Of a stretch of 64,000 bases of DNA, positions 43,981 to 55,440 are shown piece after piece. The stretch is from Pisolithus tinctorius. Its lineage: Eukaryota; Basidiomycota; Agaricomycetes; Boletales; Pisolithaceae. Numbering within the stretch: the stretch's first letter is position 1; each line of letters begins with the position of its first letter. The translations under genes were made by a program, and so were the position numbers. Below the pieces are notes generated by a model. The model worked only from the letters and a program-made list of their open reading frames with translations. It ran no database searches and was not told where the DNA came from. Location: NCBI GenBank assembly GCA_024663395.1, contig JANFAH010000004.1:3534001-3598000 (forward strand), read 5' to 3'.

Positions 43981-44714
43981 TGTCATGACCATGTGTTCAT
44001 CCTGCATCATCACTAACTCTGCACCCTTTTCTGCTGGTCATTTGCTCACTCCACACCAACTCCACCCATCTTCTATTGTCTACGAACCATCTCCGCTCCA
44101 ACTGCTGTTGGACTTGTGTTGCTCTCCTACCAGACTGGGCAGACCATTCTCTGAGGGGTCATGTGACTACCTTTGGACTTCTCCCTGGCAGTGTGCAGTC
44201 AGGTACTCCGCAGCATGTGCACCACATGGTCCAGCACTTGGACTGTTTCCCTTTTTGGATGTTCTATGTTACCCACTCATATGTCCTCCATCTACCCTTC
44301 ATTCATCATCTGGGAAGTTTTACTTGAAAATTTATGAGTCTCCGTATGTCAGTTCTGGTTCCGGTTACTGTACCTCTGTAGTAGTATAAAGGCATGTATC
44401 ATACTCCCCCATCCCTCAGTATGAATATCAACTTAGTTCCTACTCCTTCTGTCTCTGACTTCTGTCTGTCAGAGTTATCTCCAACTCTCTGTCTGTACTC
44501 TCCCTCTGAAATACAAGGGCTGAGATCATGCAAGGGGGTAGCACATGAGCTAAACCCGACACCCTCACTCCACTCCACCTTTGTCTCGGTGGACTTCATT
44601 CCTGCTGACACTCCACTAGTCAGAGTTCTGCTTCCCTGTGTCGGACTTGCTTCCAAACCCTTCTCTAGACCTTGTTAAGCATCGGAGTTGGTCGGAGTAG
44701 GCCTGGACTTGACA
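43981..44714 (+). repeat. Solo LTR of the Gypsy-1 family (734 bp)
   Basis: Starts TGTCATGACC and ends GGACTTGACA, the sense orientation of the Gypsy-1 LTR. It is flanked by GGCAA on both sides (43976-43980 and 44715-44719). It contains TATAAAGG near 44386. Length equals the Gypsy-1 3' LTR and no internal element sequence adjoins, so LTR-LTR recombination removed a second insertion. Confidence 0.9.
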
Positions 44715-44719
44715 GGCAA

Positions 44720-46194
44720 TGAGCTGGGATGTCCACCCAGTGGGCCTTTGGTGTGGTAATCATCCTCCTGATGTCCATGATGATCCTGATAGCCTTGCTG
44801 GAAGCACTCATGTTGGTGCTTGAGTCATTCCACTGTGTCCCAGAGCATGCTATTAAGTGTCTCTGTTTCCACACCATTGAGTATTTGTCCCCCCTCCCTC
44901 TCTTCCTTACTTTTCAGGTCCATGTCTGCTCCCAGGACCTCTTTCTTTGTAGGAGCTGGACCTGTGATGACTGTATGGGCATTGTCCCCTGGCTTGTAGT
45001 ATGCAAACCACAACCTCATAGTAGTGTTGCTATTATAGGCATCCCAGAACTGGAGGTATCCAGCAGGTATGTCAAGTGGATCTCCATCCTTCCACCACAG
45101 AGCTTTATCATATTGAAAGTAGGAATGGACTTGTTTGTGGTGGATGAGCACTCGCCCTTCAGGGTTTCCTGAGCCCAAGTTATCCCAGATGACAAAGAAA
45201 TCTGGGTTAATCTGCTCGATTAGGTTATTCTCAGCAGTGTCTGACATGCTGGTCATATAGGGTGACTGTGCATCAGGTAAGTGGTCAATAGCTAGACTCT
45301 GGAGTTCACTGACCACTGCAGATAGTGTGTGCTGCAGTGTAGCTAGGGTGTCTGTGCTTAGAGTCTGCTGCCTAGAAAGTCAAATAATCAGGGGGGGAGT
45401 ATGCAACTGATGTTGTAGATTATTCTGGCAATGGGCTGATTTATGGTTAGCTCAGCAAAGGTGAGGGCTATGCCTATCAGTGGCAGGTCTGGCTTGTCTG
45501 TGTCTGACCTTTCGACAGTGACTGTTGTGCCCACAGTTATTATGCCTAGGATTATGGAATACATGCAAGTGGGTACAATGGTCAGTGCAAGGATGGGCCT
45601 GATGAGAGCAGTTCTGGTAGTGGCACAGGGTCTTGGGTGGATGAGCAGGAGAATGATGGTGACAGGTAGTAGGACAAGGTGGATGGCTTGTGTGAGGATG
45701 GGCATTAACATGGTGGTTCCATGGTTGAGGGGCCTAGTCCAAGGGGAACCTTGGTACATGGGTTGAGTTTTACAATTGGGATGTGGGTGGCTTAAATGGG
45801 CCCTGCAGATGTGCAGTGCCAAGTGTCCCAAGAACATCTGGGGGTCATTGTCTGATGAGCCCCTGTTGCCTGTGTCCCTCAATTTCTCAATCCCATCAAT
45901 TCCAATGGCTTTGAAATAATTGGTAAGAGCTTTTAAGTGTGTGATCTCATCATATGGTAACCACATTCATTCCCCAGCTGTCCACTGGACTTCAAACATT
46001 GCATCTGAGAAACTGCTGTGGTGTCTAATTATCCAATCAACAGCCCATTTGCAGTTTGTTCCCCCAAACTCAGCAATTTGGTTGTCCATTTGGCCAGGGA
46101 ACTTATGGTCATCATTAGGTACAGTGAGGGACAAAAGTGTTGCAATGTTTGTGAGGTGTGACTTGCTGCCGATGTAGCTCAGGATATTCTGCAC
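44720..46194 (-). pseudogene. Decayed gene of unknown function, probably transposon-associated
   Basis: Three consecutive minus-strand frames seem to belong together. 46194-45967 runs into 45966 with AEFGGTNCKWAVDWIIRHHS, AMFEVQWTAGE, a stop and MWLPYDEITHLKALTNYFKA, reminiscent of chromodomain-like segments in mushroom retroelement proteins. 45316-44825 has PDFFVIWDNLGSGNPEGRVL, YFQYDKALWWKDGDPLDIP and WFAYYKPGDN. The middle (about 45800-45400) is hydrophobic in the open frame and probably read in another. The solo LTR lies directly downstream. I cannot name the family. Confidence 0.4.
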
Positions 46195-46299
46195 AGATGA
46201 TCATGATACCTATACCATTGGAGAGGGGTGACTCTAAGCTTTCCAGAGCATTAAGGTTCAGTCCAAACAAAGCAATACATGTTGAGATACACCCTATTC

Positions 46300-46690
46300 T
46301 TTCCAAAAAGTGCATTGCAATGCTTCATCAGCAAAACATCCAAAAACTTGCAAAGGCCTTGCAATGCCTTATAGTCTCGGCAAGGCCTGATAAGCCATAT
46401 ATTACCTTACATGCAACTTACAAGTCACTTGTATTGCCTAGTATCGGCATAGCTTTTCATCCAGATGAATGCATACACTTGTAATGTAATTGTAAGGACC
46501 ATACAAGAAAGCGACCCCAGATTGCAAAGGCATTACAAGTGCCTTGCAGCCTCAGCAAGGCCAATATACTATTGTAGCACCTTACAATCACCTTGTAATT
46601 ACTTCATGTCATAAAACTTTTGTATCAAGGTGATCGCATACATTCGTAACAACCTTGTAAGGATGTTGTAAGAACGAGGGACTTCAATGC
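46300..46690. repeat. Diverged tandem and subterminal-type repeats at the Plavaka 3' side
   Basis: Variants of CCTTGCAA/CCTTACAA/TTGTAAGG recur many times in both orientations. Two units of about 150-165 bp, starting near 46345 and 46525, share the order CCTTRCA.., CTTTTxATCxAG, GCATACA, TTGTAAGG. Such arrays are typical of the subterminal regions of CACTA-type transposons and lie where the 3' end of the Plavaka element is expected. Confidence 0.5.
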
Positions 46691-46823
46691 AAAAAAGCGA
46701 AAATGAAGACAATAAGATGTATGGTGTTCAGTAATACTACAATGGAGCGAAACCTTCCATGTCAACTTCACCATCGTCCCCCGCACCTTTGCTGTCTTAT
46801 GCTCCTAGATCGTCTTCTCCCGG

Positions 46824-48695
46824 TGTCACACACCAAAGGTGTTGTGGACATGGTTACAGCTGACTCTGCCTAACTCGTTGACGAGTTGCGCACAATGCCC
46901 AAGCATGCAGATGAAGACTAAAGGCCTCATGCGTAGAAAGACTGTTGGACGTGAACAGTCATCCTTCGCACAAGATCGAGTCGTCAGTGCTAAAGAGAAA
47001 AGAGCAAGCGAGTTAAGCGCGCATTAAAGGATTTTAGCGCCCGTGTACGGCATTCCGGTTTTCGTCATATCTCCACCATTTCCAAAGATATCGACTCCAT
47101 TCCCATGCTCGCTTAAAGTGCTCAGCCCCATGATTCTTCCTTCCAAATTTGGAGAGGATCCTCGTACCCTGCGTGTTTCTACAGCACTCCATCCATCAGA
47201 CGCTCATTTCGCTAAGTCCATCAATCATGGCCACCTCTTTGTCAATCATCTCGCTTGTCTCATTTGCCAGAGACAGTGGCTACGTATATCTGCCAGGCGT
47301 TCCCACCAGCTTCCGTCCTGAAGCCCCCTGGTTCATCCCGTCATTGTCAGCCCCATCTCATCCCATGCAGCTTGGTCAGCGTGTTCTCCTTGTCAGTATG
47401 ACTTCCAGAAGGACATTCTTTGGTCGCCTCAGGTCTGTCACTCGGTTAGAAAGGTCTTATGTGGTCGTTTCAGTCTCCCCGGTTGATGAAGCATATGGAT
47501 CGTTCCTCCCTGCTCCCTGCACCATCTTTATTCCAGTCTCGTCCGTCATTCTTCCCGCATTGCGACAGCTGCAGTATAATCTACTGTCCTCCAGCCTCCC
47601 TGATCGCATTCATGACGAGTATGACATGCATCTTGCCTTCTTACTGCAAGATCCAGCAGAAGACGTCCCCCCTTCTCCTCCTCCTCCATCAGAGCCCCAT
47701 TCATGAAGTTTTTGTTAACTTCGCTGAGAGGATGGAAGGGTGGGAGACGCGATCGCGTATGCTCTCATTGCCCCACAGACCCCCAACGCCCTAGCCCCCT
47801 TTGACACCTGACTCATGCCCTTCAATTCTGGAATTAATACTTCCCTATCTGGAAACACCGTCCATCTGTCATGCCGTCTTTGGATCTAGAGATGCCTCCA
47901 CCAAGATCTAACTTGCATCGCCACCCCCTAATGTGATATCAGTGCGCTTACTCAGTTTCTGATTCTATTTGACTCATTTTGTGATATTTTGACTATCCTT
48001 GACTCGCTCATTGCCAATACTTACCAATCCTCTTTGCTTGCTTACTCTTCATTTCTCGCTTACTCATCATGATTACTCAGTCCTTACTCATTACTTACCA
48101 AGTGTTTGTGCCTTGTTTGTCACAAGCTGTGCTCCCCCCTCAGTATATAAACCCCCATGTACTTAGCTACCCACAATCAATCTGAATCAGGAATCAATCA
48201 AGAAGTCATTCAGAAGAAGTCAGTTCAGCTCAGTGCCTATCTCGTCGTCGACAGTTGAGGCTCCACGAAGGGGTCTATCTGTCATCATTCATATCCTTGG
48301 TAGTTGAGGCTCATTCGGAAGAGTCTATCTACCACCATTATCTGAAGCTCCATCCCCACTTAGTCAGCAAGTCTTGCTTAGTCATCCTCCCACTCCTGCA
48401 TAACTCGTCATCGACTTGTGCAAGGAGCACATTTACTTGAAGTCCATTACTTGAAGTACCTTTCGGCTGAACACCTTCGCTCTGTTCAGCGTCCCCTTCT
48501 CAATTGGCATTCATTCATCCTCTCCTGCATAACTCATCGTCGACTTGCGCCAGGAGCACCTCTACTTGAAGTCCCCCCCCCACATTCAGGTTTCTGCCCT
48601 CCAGGTTCCGCGGAGGCACACCACCACTCGCTCTACTTTTGTCTTTTGTGTTGGTTTTGGTTGGTTCCCACTGCCTTTCCACACTTTGACTCACA
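46824..48695 (+). mobile_element. X9: complete element X in the Plavaka C-terminus (1872 bp)
   Basis: Flanked by CCGG at 46820-46823 and 48696-48699. Nearly identical to X4 and X6. Removing X9 and one CCGG restores a continuous Plavaka frame reading DDCEP-GEDDLGA and a stop, which independently confirms the borders and the 4-bp duplication. Confidence 0.94.
47227..47706 (+). CDS. X9 copy of the 159-aa X protein
   Basis: 480 nt, open, same ATG context. Within the frame it matches the X4 copy apart from at most a residue or two (the visible LSIISLVSF..PVSSVILPAL signature is shared). Confidence 0.5.
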   Translation: MATSLSIISLVSFARDSGYVYLPGVPTSFRPEAPWFIPSLSAPSHPMQLGQRVLLVSMTSRRTFFGRLRSVTRLERSYVVVSVSPVDEAYGSFLPAPCTIFIPVSSVILPALRQLQYNLLSSSLPDRIHDEYDMHLAFLLQDPAEDVPPSPPPPSEPHS

Positions 48696-50781
48696 CCGGC
48701 TCACAATCATCAACATTGTCTACCTCATTTGCTTCATCATCAAGCCACTCTGCCAGGCTGCCATAGCTGAAGTCATCTTCTTCATCTGGATCGCTGAGAG
48801 CTTCTTCGTCATCATCTGGCACAGTGTGTTCATTCCCACCCTCCTGGTCGTCATCTGCCACAGTTTCAGTCATACCCAAGTCATCCTGTCGATCCAAGGT
48901 GTCGAGGTCGTCGAGGAATGTGTCAGTTGCTGAGCACGTTGATTTGTGACCAATTCCTCCACTGCGGAATTGCATCATCATATCGTGATCACAGAATCTG
49001 TAGTAAATTATGAGATATGTACGAAGTTACACTGTTAACACTTACATGTTTACATAGTACCAGAACCAGTCTTCGTCTTTTTCAAGTACAGGGCGAGCAA
49101 TGGAAAATGGCAGCAACTCTCGTGTACGACCATACATGAATGCAGGGATGAGATGGACACCTCGGATAACTTGACAAGGATCGAGGAAGCCAAATGCATT
49201 GTCTGGATCATCGTTTGCATTAAAGAAGCCGATACGGTGAAGACATTTTGTGTTCCAGCCAGATTTGTGTTGTGCATCATGAGCATACCAGTGAACCCAG
49301 AGAAAGTCTATACATTGGGGACTTGTATTCGTCGAGTCCATCCCACAGTATCTTACTGTAGTGTGAAAGATGCTGATGATGTGGGCATACCAGTATGGAT
49401 GGGGAGCAAGTCCATCCTGGTCCAGACACTCGTCTTCATGCGCTAAGACCATGATATCCGCATGCATATGGGGGTTTAGGGAATCCTGTGCTCAGCAGCA
49501 GTCATATGATGTATAGTTTATTCGAATCGACTTGTGTCGGTAGATGCGGTCATTGACAAAATGGAGGGCATTCCGCTGATCTCTTGTGAAAGCTTCTTCG
49601 TCACCATCGTATTCCTTGCCGAAGATTCGAGCCAGGATGTGGTCCTTGAGTTTTGGCAAAAACTTCTGTGGAGGATGCAAAGTATTAGTGACAGCGCAAG
49701 CCTGACTGATAAAAGAGTACTAACCCAAGTAGCGAGGTCGTCCGCGTTCTGCCCAAGCCAGCTTGAGATATGTAACAAGTATTTTGTTGAAGGGGATATA
49801 TGATACTGTTCTTTGGGTCTCGAGTAGGGTAGTGGATCTTGCTCTGAAAAGGAAAGTGCCGGGTGCGGATTAGATGTGGATGCGTCTGCAGTGTGGACAT
49901 GCAAATCCCTGGCATTACGGTGGTTGGAAAGTTTGTGGAGTAAACGCTCGCGCTGTTGCTGTTTAGCGATACCATGAACAAACTTGATCTTGTTTGTCCG
50001 TGTGTAAAACCATTTGACACACCAATGTTCTAGCTCACCCTGAGTCATGCAAATAGCTTTCGTTACTGCAATTTTAGTGCCAGCAAAGTGACTTACCACT
50101 TGAGTAGAGTAGTTGTCTGTAGTCCCAAAGAGCTGAATTGATGTTACATAGTCTCCCAAGGCATGCAGTTTGTATGTTGAGAGATTGAAGGTTCGCTGTT
50201 GTGGGCCAGTCTGCGCTGCAGCAGGCCTTGAATTTCCATCTCCCTGAGCTCTTGCAGCTGATGCAGCCGTACATCGACCGCATGCAGCCTCCTCGGATGG
50301 TAAGTCTTTCATTGCAATTTGATCGCATACAGCAGTTTTGAAGCGACAGAAGAGGCATCCAAGCCTTGTCGTTGAGCTATCAAGGAAGTGAAGACTTGTT
50401 TCAGTATGGAGCTGTAACTTGGCGAGTGTGTGCCATGTTGCCAGCTCGAAAAGAAGGTCCATTATTGTATTGTTGTATGGAGGGGGAAGTAGACCCTCGA
50501 AGACAGGGATTGAGCACTGCAAGGATCATAGCGTGTCAGTCTCCATTCAAAGCAAAGCAAAAAAAATACATACCTGCAGAAGGTCTTCGAAATCACGTGC
50601 AGCGAGTTTTTTCATCACTGATGCATTATTGCTGAACTTGCAGATGGTATCTCGACCAAATGTAGGGACCTGTCGATATCTGTGCATGCTATTCAGACAG
50701 CACGAATATAGGCACAAAACCAGTTATTACTGTTTATTCAACTCCTGTATTCTATCACCTCCAAGTGCATACAGTATCTGT

Positions 50782-51826
50782 TGTAGGGAGTAGTATACTC
50801 CCTGAGGCCGAAATAGGGATGCCAACACCAAAATTCTGCCGTCACCAAAGTCGACCCCTATCAAAGTTCCATGTCTGTCATCTTCGGAATTATTGCATCA
50901 GCCTCGTGCATCAGCCTCATGCACCGCCTCACCCATTGATCCTTCGGAGCTCCCCTGTCCATCAATAACACACACCAGTCATCATCCTGGAATTCCGTGT
51001 CAACATCAACCTGACACATGTCTATCCAGAATTCCGCAGTCGTGTTGCCTCAACCTCTGCCTCGCCATGTAGCCAGGAAATCACGCAGATCATCAGTAAA
51101 AACTCTGGTTACCTCTCTCACTCTTCTCCTGTGAACCTTTCTCCGCAATGCGAGTACCCCCTTGCATCTACGGCCTCTATCCTTCGTGCACTCCATGGTA
51201 CGATGTACACTTGTCCTGCTGGAATATACCTATCTTTTCCCATTTGTTTTTCTCAGTTACTACTTAACAGTTTGTCTTCACATGATCCTGTATGGCTTTG
51301 ACATCTGACACGTCACCCTCTTTGTTTTTCGGAATTTTGCTTTACCTGCCCCACATTTCTCCGATCAGTACCTTACTATCCATGTACTATATAAGTCCGC
51401 CTTAGAGACGAAAAAGAATGATCTTTCGGGACTCACCATCCATGTCACATGCGAGGCTAAGGTGTTCTAAGTGTCCTTGCGTCCTCTGTGTTTGCTGCAT
51501 ACCTGTGTCTTTGCATCATCTGCATCCACTGTGTCTCCTGTGTCTTTGTGTCCTTGGTCTGCTAGTTCCTCGTTTCCCCTCTCGAGTGCCTAATTCGTCT
51601 TGGAGTTACTTCGTCGGGTCAAGATCATCTCTCATAATTTCAGAAGCAAAGTCTATTCCTATCTACAACTCTGCGGAATTAAATTCCGTGCCCTACATTC
51701 GACTCTTCAACCAACTCTATCATCATACTCTATGTCTCCTTCCAACTCAGCACCCCTTGGGTCGAGCCTAGGGATTTCCCTTACAGCCTTCCCCTATCTG
51801 CATGCTACCCAGAGGTAGTGTCCCAC
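50782..51826 (+). repeat. Gypsy-4 5' LTR
   Basis: Starts TGTAGGGAG and has a TATATAA box at 51388-51394. The proposed end is ..GTGTCCCACA. The first ~755 bp align with 63245-64000 with few differences. The exact 3' end is inferred, since the partner LTR runs out of the window. Confidence 0.8.
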
Positions 51827-51833
51827 ATCGTTT

Positions 51834-51851
51834 TGGAGCCCACCACGAGGG
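51834..51851 (+). promoter_or_regulatory. Candidate primer-binding site of Gypsy-4
   Basis: TGGAGCCCACCACGAGGG begins with TGG, complementary to a tRNA CCA end, eight bases after the proposed LTR end. The priming tRNA is not identified. Confidence 0.35.
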
Positions 51852-52053
51852 GTCTGTAGATCTGGAAAGGAGATCCTTATGACCCACTCATCAAAGAACC
51901 GAACTCGAAGAGCTCCTAGAGCCCTTCCGCAGACTGTCTATTTCCTCATCAGAAATCTTAATCCCGGTAGCTGATCCTAGAGATATTTCAGAGCCACACT
52001 CGTCAGACTCAGATCTCGGTTTAGACGAGATCTTTCGAAGCCCAGAGCCCCCA

Positions 52054-53735
52054 GTGTTTTACCCAGTGTTTCCAGGAGGCTTTGACTTTGACAAACCCTT
52101 TGATCCTCCCGCTGAACGTCAAGAACTTTCGCCTCTCTCAGAACTAACCTCTTCATCGTCCTCACCATCCAGTGATTCAGAACTCGCTGCTGAACAACTC
52201 CTTATCCCTTCGCAATCACTCACTTTAAATCCCGCTATCGTTTCCCCCGCCCAAGTTCCCACTCAGAATACCTCAGTCGCCCCACTCTTAAATTCCACAT
52301 CCGTTCGCATAATGTCTGGAGCTAGAGACATGCCACTCAGGGGCTCCAACAAAGCCCTGAAGTTTTCCGGTCACACTGAAGACATCACTCGCTACCTTGA
52401 AGACGTCGAACCACTCTGCGTCGAAGCTGGCCTTGACACTGGAAAAGATAAAATCCACTGGGTCATCCGTTACGCCGATCACAACGAGGCAGAATTTTGG
52501 TCTACCCTAGACGCTGCAACCGACGGCTTCAATGACTGGGATGCATTTTCCAAAGAACTCCTGAACTACTATCCAGGTGCCTCGGTGAAAGATCATTGCT
52601 ATACCAAAGCCAACCTCAAGACCTTACTCTACCATCAAGTTCAGAAACCTATGGGATCGCTGGAAGATCTCGGTAAATACGTCCGGGAATTCCGACGCAT
52701 CCTTGGCCTCATCCAGAAGAAGAAGAAGCTCCCCGAGGACTACATCAATGAGAAATTCCTTGAGGGATTTCCCCCAAGGTTCCAGAATTCCTTGCTCACG
52801 CGATTGCAACTTTCAGACCTAGATCACAACATTGACGAACCTTGGGAGTTCAATCTGGTCTACAAGCATGCTAACTACCTGCTCAGTGGAGCAAAACGAA
52901 ATCTCCCTCAACCTGATTCTTCGGCCTTGTTTCCTCAGAATTCCGCACCCCCTTCTTCGTCAACTGTCCCCACTATCTTAAAACGCGAGTACGTCCAAGT
53001 TGCCCAACAACCTACTGACACGTCACCCCCTCAGCAAGGTCAAGAGGGCCAATTCCATCGCTCTTTTGACCCACGGTGTTTCTTCTGCGGAAGCACCGAT
53101 GGTCACCATACAGCAGAGTGCGCACTGTGTCATGAATATGTACAAGCTGGGAAATGCACCCTGATAGGGGGAAGAGTATTTATGCCTGATGGTTCTGACA
53201 TTCCTAGGACAGCTGCTGGCTGGAACTTTAAAGAAAAGATCGACAACTTCCTCGCCATGCGTGATTCTATCATCGCCTCAGCAACCCTCATCTCCGTACA
53301 ACATCCTAGCCAGTCTTCGAACTCGTCTCGAGGACATGATACCCCACCTCATCTCGTCAGCATGATGTTCTTCAGTAATGAAGAGACCGCAGAATTTCAG
53401 GTCGACTTACATCCCTCCTCCTACCTAATCGACGAAGAACTAGAGAGTAATACCAATGAAGAAGACCAGCGCGCACTGGCAAGAGCTTACGCACAGGTAG
53501 AAGAATTGAAAAATAATATCAAAAAGAAGAAGGTCGCTCGTTTCGACGGTGTAGAAATTCCGGCTCGCCATCAGCGAACCCCCGTGACAGGTCCAGCGCC
53601 TGCTAATGCGTCAACTGCCCCCAGGCCAGTCAATAATTCCGTTCCAAAGGATCCCATCCATGTTACAGAGAACATAGCCGTTAGTAAAACTCCGGTCATC
53701 TCTAATCCCACAGATCCCAGGAAATCTATGGCGCT
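52054..53735 (+). pseudogene. Gypsy-4 Gag, 3' end interrupted by the Harbinger transposon
   Basis: The frame is open from about 51885, with the first in-frame ATG at 52312 (MSGARDMPLRG). An acidic Ser/Pro-rich N-terminus precedes the capsid region (ALKFSGHTEDITRYLEDVEP, EAEFWSTLDAATDGFNDWDAF, YVREFRRILGLIQKK, FLEGFPPRFQNSLLTRL). A zinc finger of the type CFFCGSTDGHHTAEC follows, then a coiled-coil/Lys-rich part (YAQVEELKNNIKKKKVARFDG). The original frame ran on into PKPTTIPAPQFRYQS at 56827, so Gag and protease were a single polyprotein before the transposon inserted after KSMAL. Confidence 0.85.
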
Positions 53736-53940
53736 GTTCACCCTCCAAAGTCGAAGTCAAAAACTTCGACTTCGACTTTGGCAATGTAGTCACATGATGA
53801 TTATATAAGCTGTGCACGCTCGTAAGTCCAAGTTTCGGCCTTCTGCTTTAGTAATGTAGTCATGTGATGATTATATAAGACAACAACACAACTTGTAGTT
53901 CAATAGATAACATTGTGATAACAGATCAAACAACTCTGCT

Positions 53941-55252
53941 ATGGATCTTGAAGCACAGCAGCTCCAGCACCATCGTCGTCACCATCTTGCTGCACTTGTA
54001 GTAGCAGTGATGATCCAGGTGCTATGCCTCTATGACCTCCTTTTTCATTCTGACTCAGAACCAATCCCCTACCATACCTCAATCCTGACTGGTGAGGGGT
54101 GGATGCTAGAGCTCCTGAATGGTCATCCAGACAGGATACGGACTTGCCTTGGTGTCAGCCATGGGGTTTTTGATCACCTGATGCAGGTGCTCACCCATCA
54201 TGGTTTTGTGCCTTCTCGCAATGGAGTTTCTGTGGAGGAACAACTTGGGATATTCCTCTACACCTGTGTTACTGGGTTGTCATCCCGGCATGTTGCTGAG
54301 AGGTTCCAGCACTCACCAGGGACCATCACTAGGTAGGGAGTTCATTGGACTGTCTGATATTTTTCTCACAATTTTTTAGATATTTCAAAGCAATGTTGGC
54401 TTTCTTTTCTGGGGGACAATTCTATGCATCCCAAGTGCAATTCCCCACCAACAACACTCCCATATCAACTATGATTACTAGTGACCCATGCTTCCGATTT
54501 TTCCAGGATTGTATTGGTGCAGTTGATGGCACTCATATTCGAGCATTCACTGCTGCTGAGGACCAGCCTTACATGAGGAACCGGAAAGGCTACCTATCTC
54601 AAAACTGTCTCTTCATCTGTGATTTTGACTTCTTCTTCACATATGCCCTCACTGGCTTTGATGGGTCAACTGCAGATGCAACCATGTGGCATGATGCACA
54701 CAGGAATGACTTGCACATGCCACCTGGGAAGTACCTTCTTGCAGATGCAGGGTTTGGGACCTGTGATGCACTTCTGGTTCCCTATCGAGGTGTTCGTTAC
54801 CATCTGAAAGAATGGCGCCAGGCTGGATTAAGGTAAGTTGCTATTCCATTCTGCTCAGTGTACCTGTAACTTCTATTTTATAGACCTCAAACCGAGAGGA
54901 GTTATTCAACCTTCGCCATGCTGGACTTAGAAATGCCATTGAACGGATATTTGGTGTGATAAAACGCAGGTGGAGGATTCTTCAAATTCCCCCTGAATAT
55001 AGCATCCACACCCAAACTCAAGTACCTGCTGCTCTCTGTGCCCTCCACAATTTCATATGGCACTATGATCCAGAAGAGTTCTTTGACCCTGAACTTGCCA
55101 TGGACATAGGAGAGGATGATGGTATTGGAAGCCTTGGTGATGGACCAGCAGATGCTGCAGAGAGGAGAAGGGCTGATAATAGGCGTGACAACATTGCAGA
55201 GGAGATGTGGATTGACTATCAGCACCAGCTTACAATTAGGGGCCTTCTCTGA
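53941..55252 (+). CDS. Harbinger DDE_Tnp_4-type transposase (one possible frameshift)
   Basis: Exon 1 is 53941-54332, the intron 54333-54379 (47 nt) and exon 2 54380-54832; a second intron 54833-54883 leads to exon 3, 54884-55252. The N-terminal helix-turn-helix-like part has GVSVEEQLGIFLYTC and RHVAERFQHSPGTITR. The catalytic core has DCIGAVDGTHI (first Asp), ALTGFDGSTADATMW (second Asp) and NAIERIFGVIKRRWRIL (Glu). LADAGFGTCDALLVPY is typical of the family. Exon 2 ends in a phase that does not match the exon 3 frame (NREELFNLRHAGLRN), so one base is missing near 54884-54895 or splicing differs. It catalyses cut-and-paste transposition together with the SANT protein. Confidence 0.85.
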
Positions 55253-55440
55253 GCCTGAACATTCAGATTTCATGGTGTACAAATATATGTTCTTACAATT
55301 GTTTCACACTCATGTAGAAAAATAACTTCCATTGTCAATGGGAAGCTAGTCATAGTCATGTACATTTTATTATGTACATGTTTGTATAAAGGGGGGGGGG
55401 TACATTTGTATATTGTAAAAAAAAAAAACAAGACAAACAC

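Larger units (their letters stand above)
46797..50781 (-). pseudogene. Plavaka-type (CACTA-like) transposase, C-terminal half, with X9 inserted
   Basis: Exons on the minus strand are 50781-50731, 50679-50574, 50516-50097, 50039-49725, 49665-49046, 48997-48696 and, beyond X9, 46819-46797, with introns of 48-59 nt. Blocks read ILYALGGDRIQELNK, VPTFGRDTICKFSNN, KLAARDFEDLLQ|CSIPVFEGLLP, DLLFELATWH, YKLHALGDYV, TDNYSTQ, GELEHWCVKWFYTRTNK, LPKLKDHILARIF, VLAHEDE, PYWYAHI, FGFLDP, VHLIPAF, and an acidic tail. This order matches mushroom Plavaka transposases. One TGA replaces an arginine at about 49493. X9 sits seven codons before the natural stop (TAA at 46797-46799). The N-terminal half is missing because Gypsy-4 interrupts the exon at 50781. 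Confidence 0.85.

Noticed and set aside
45388..45966. Hydrophobic frame that could be read as a multi-pass membrane protein
   Set aside because: The hydrophobic stretch follows soluble chromodomain-like sequence, and the alternative frame there is Pro/His-rich. A frameshift in a decayed gene is more likely than a membrane protein.
10655..48699. Regularly repeated 1.8-kb units as a satellite or CRISPR-like array
   Set aside because: Copies are in both orientations at unrelated loci with target duplications, and there is no spacer-repeat periodicity.
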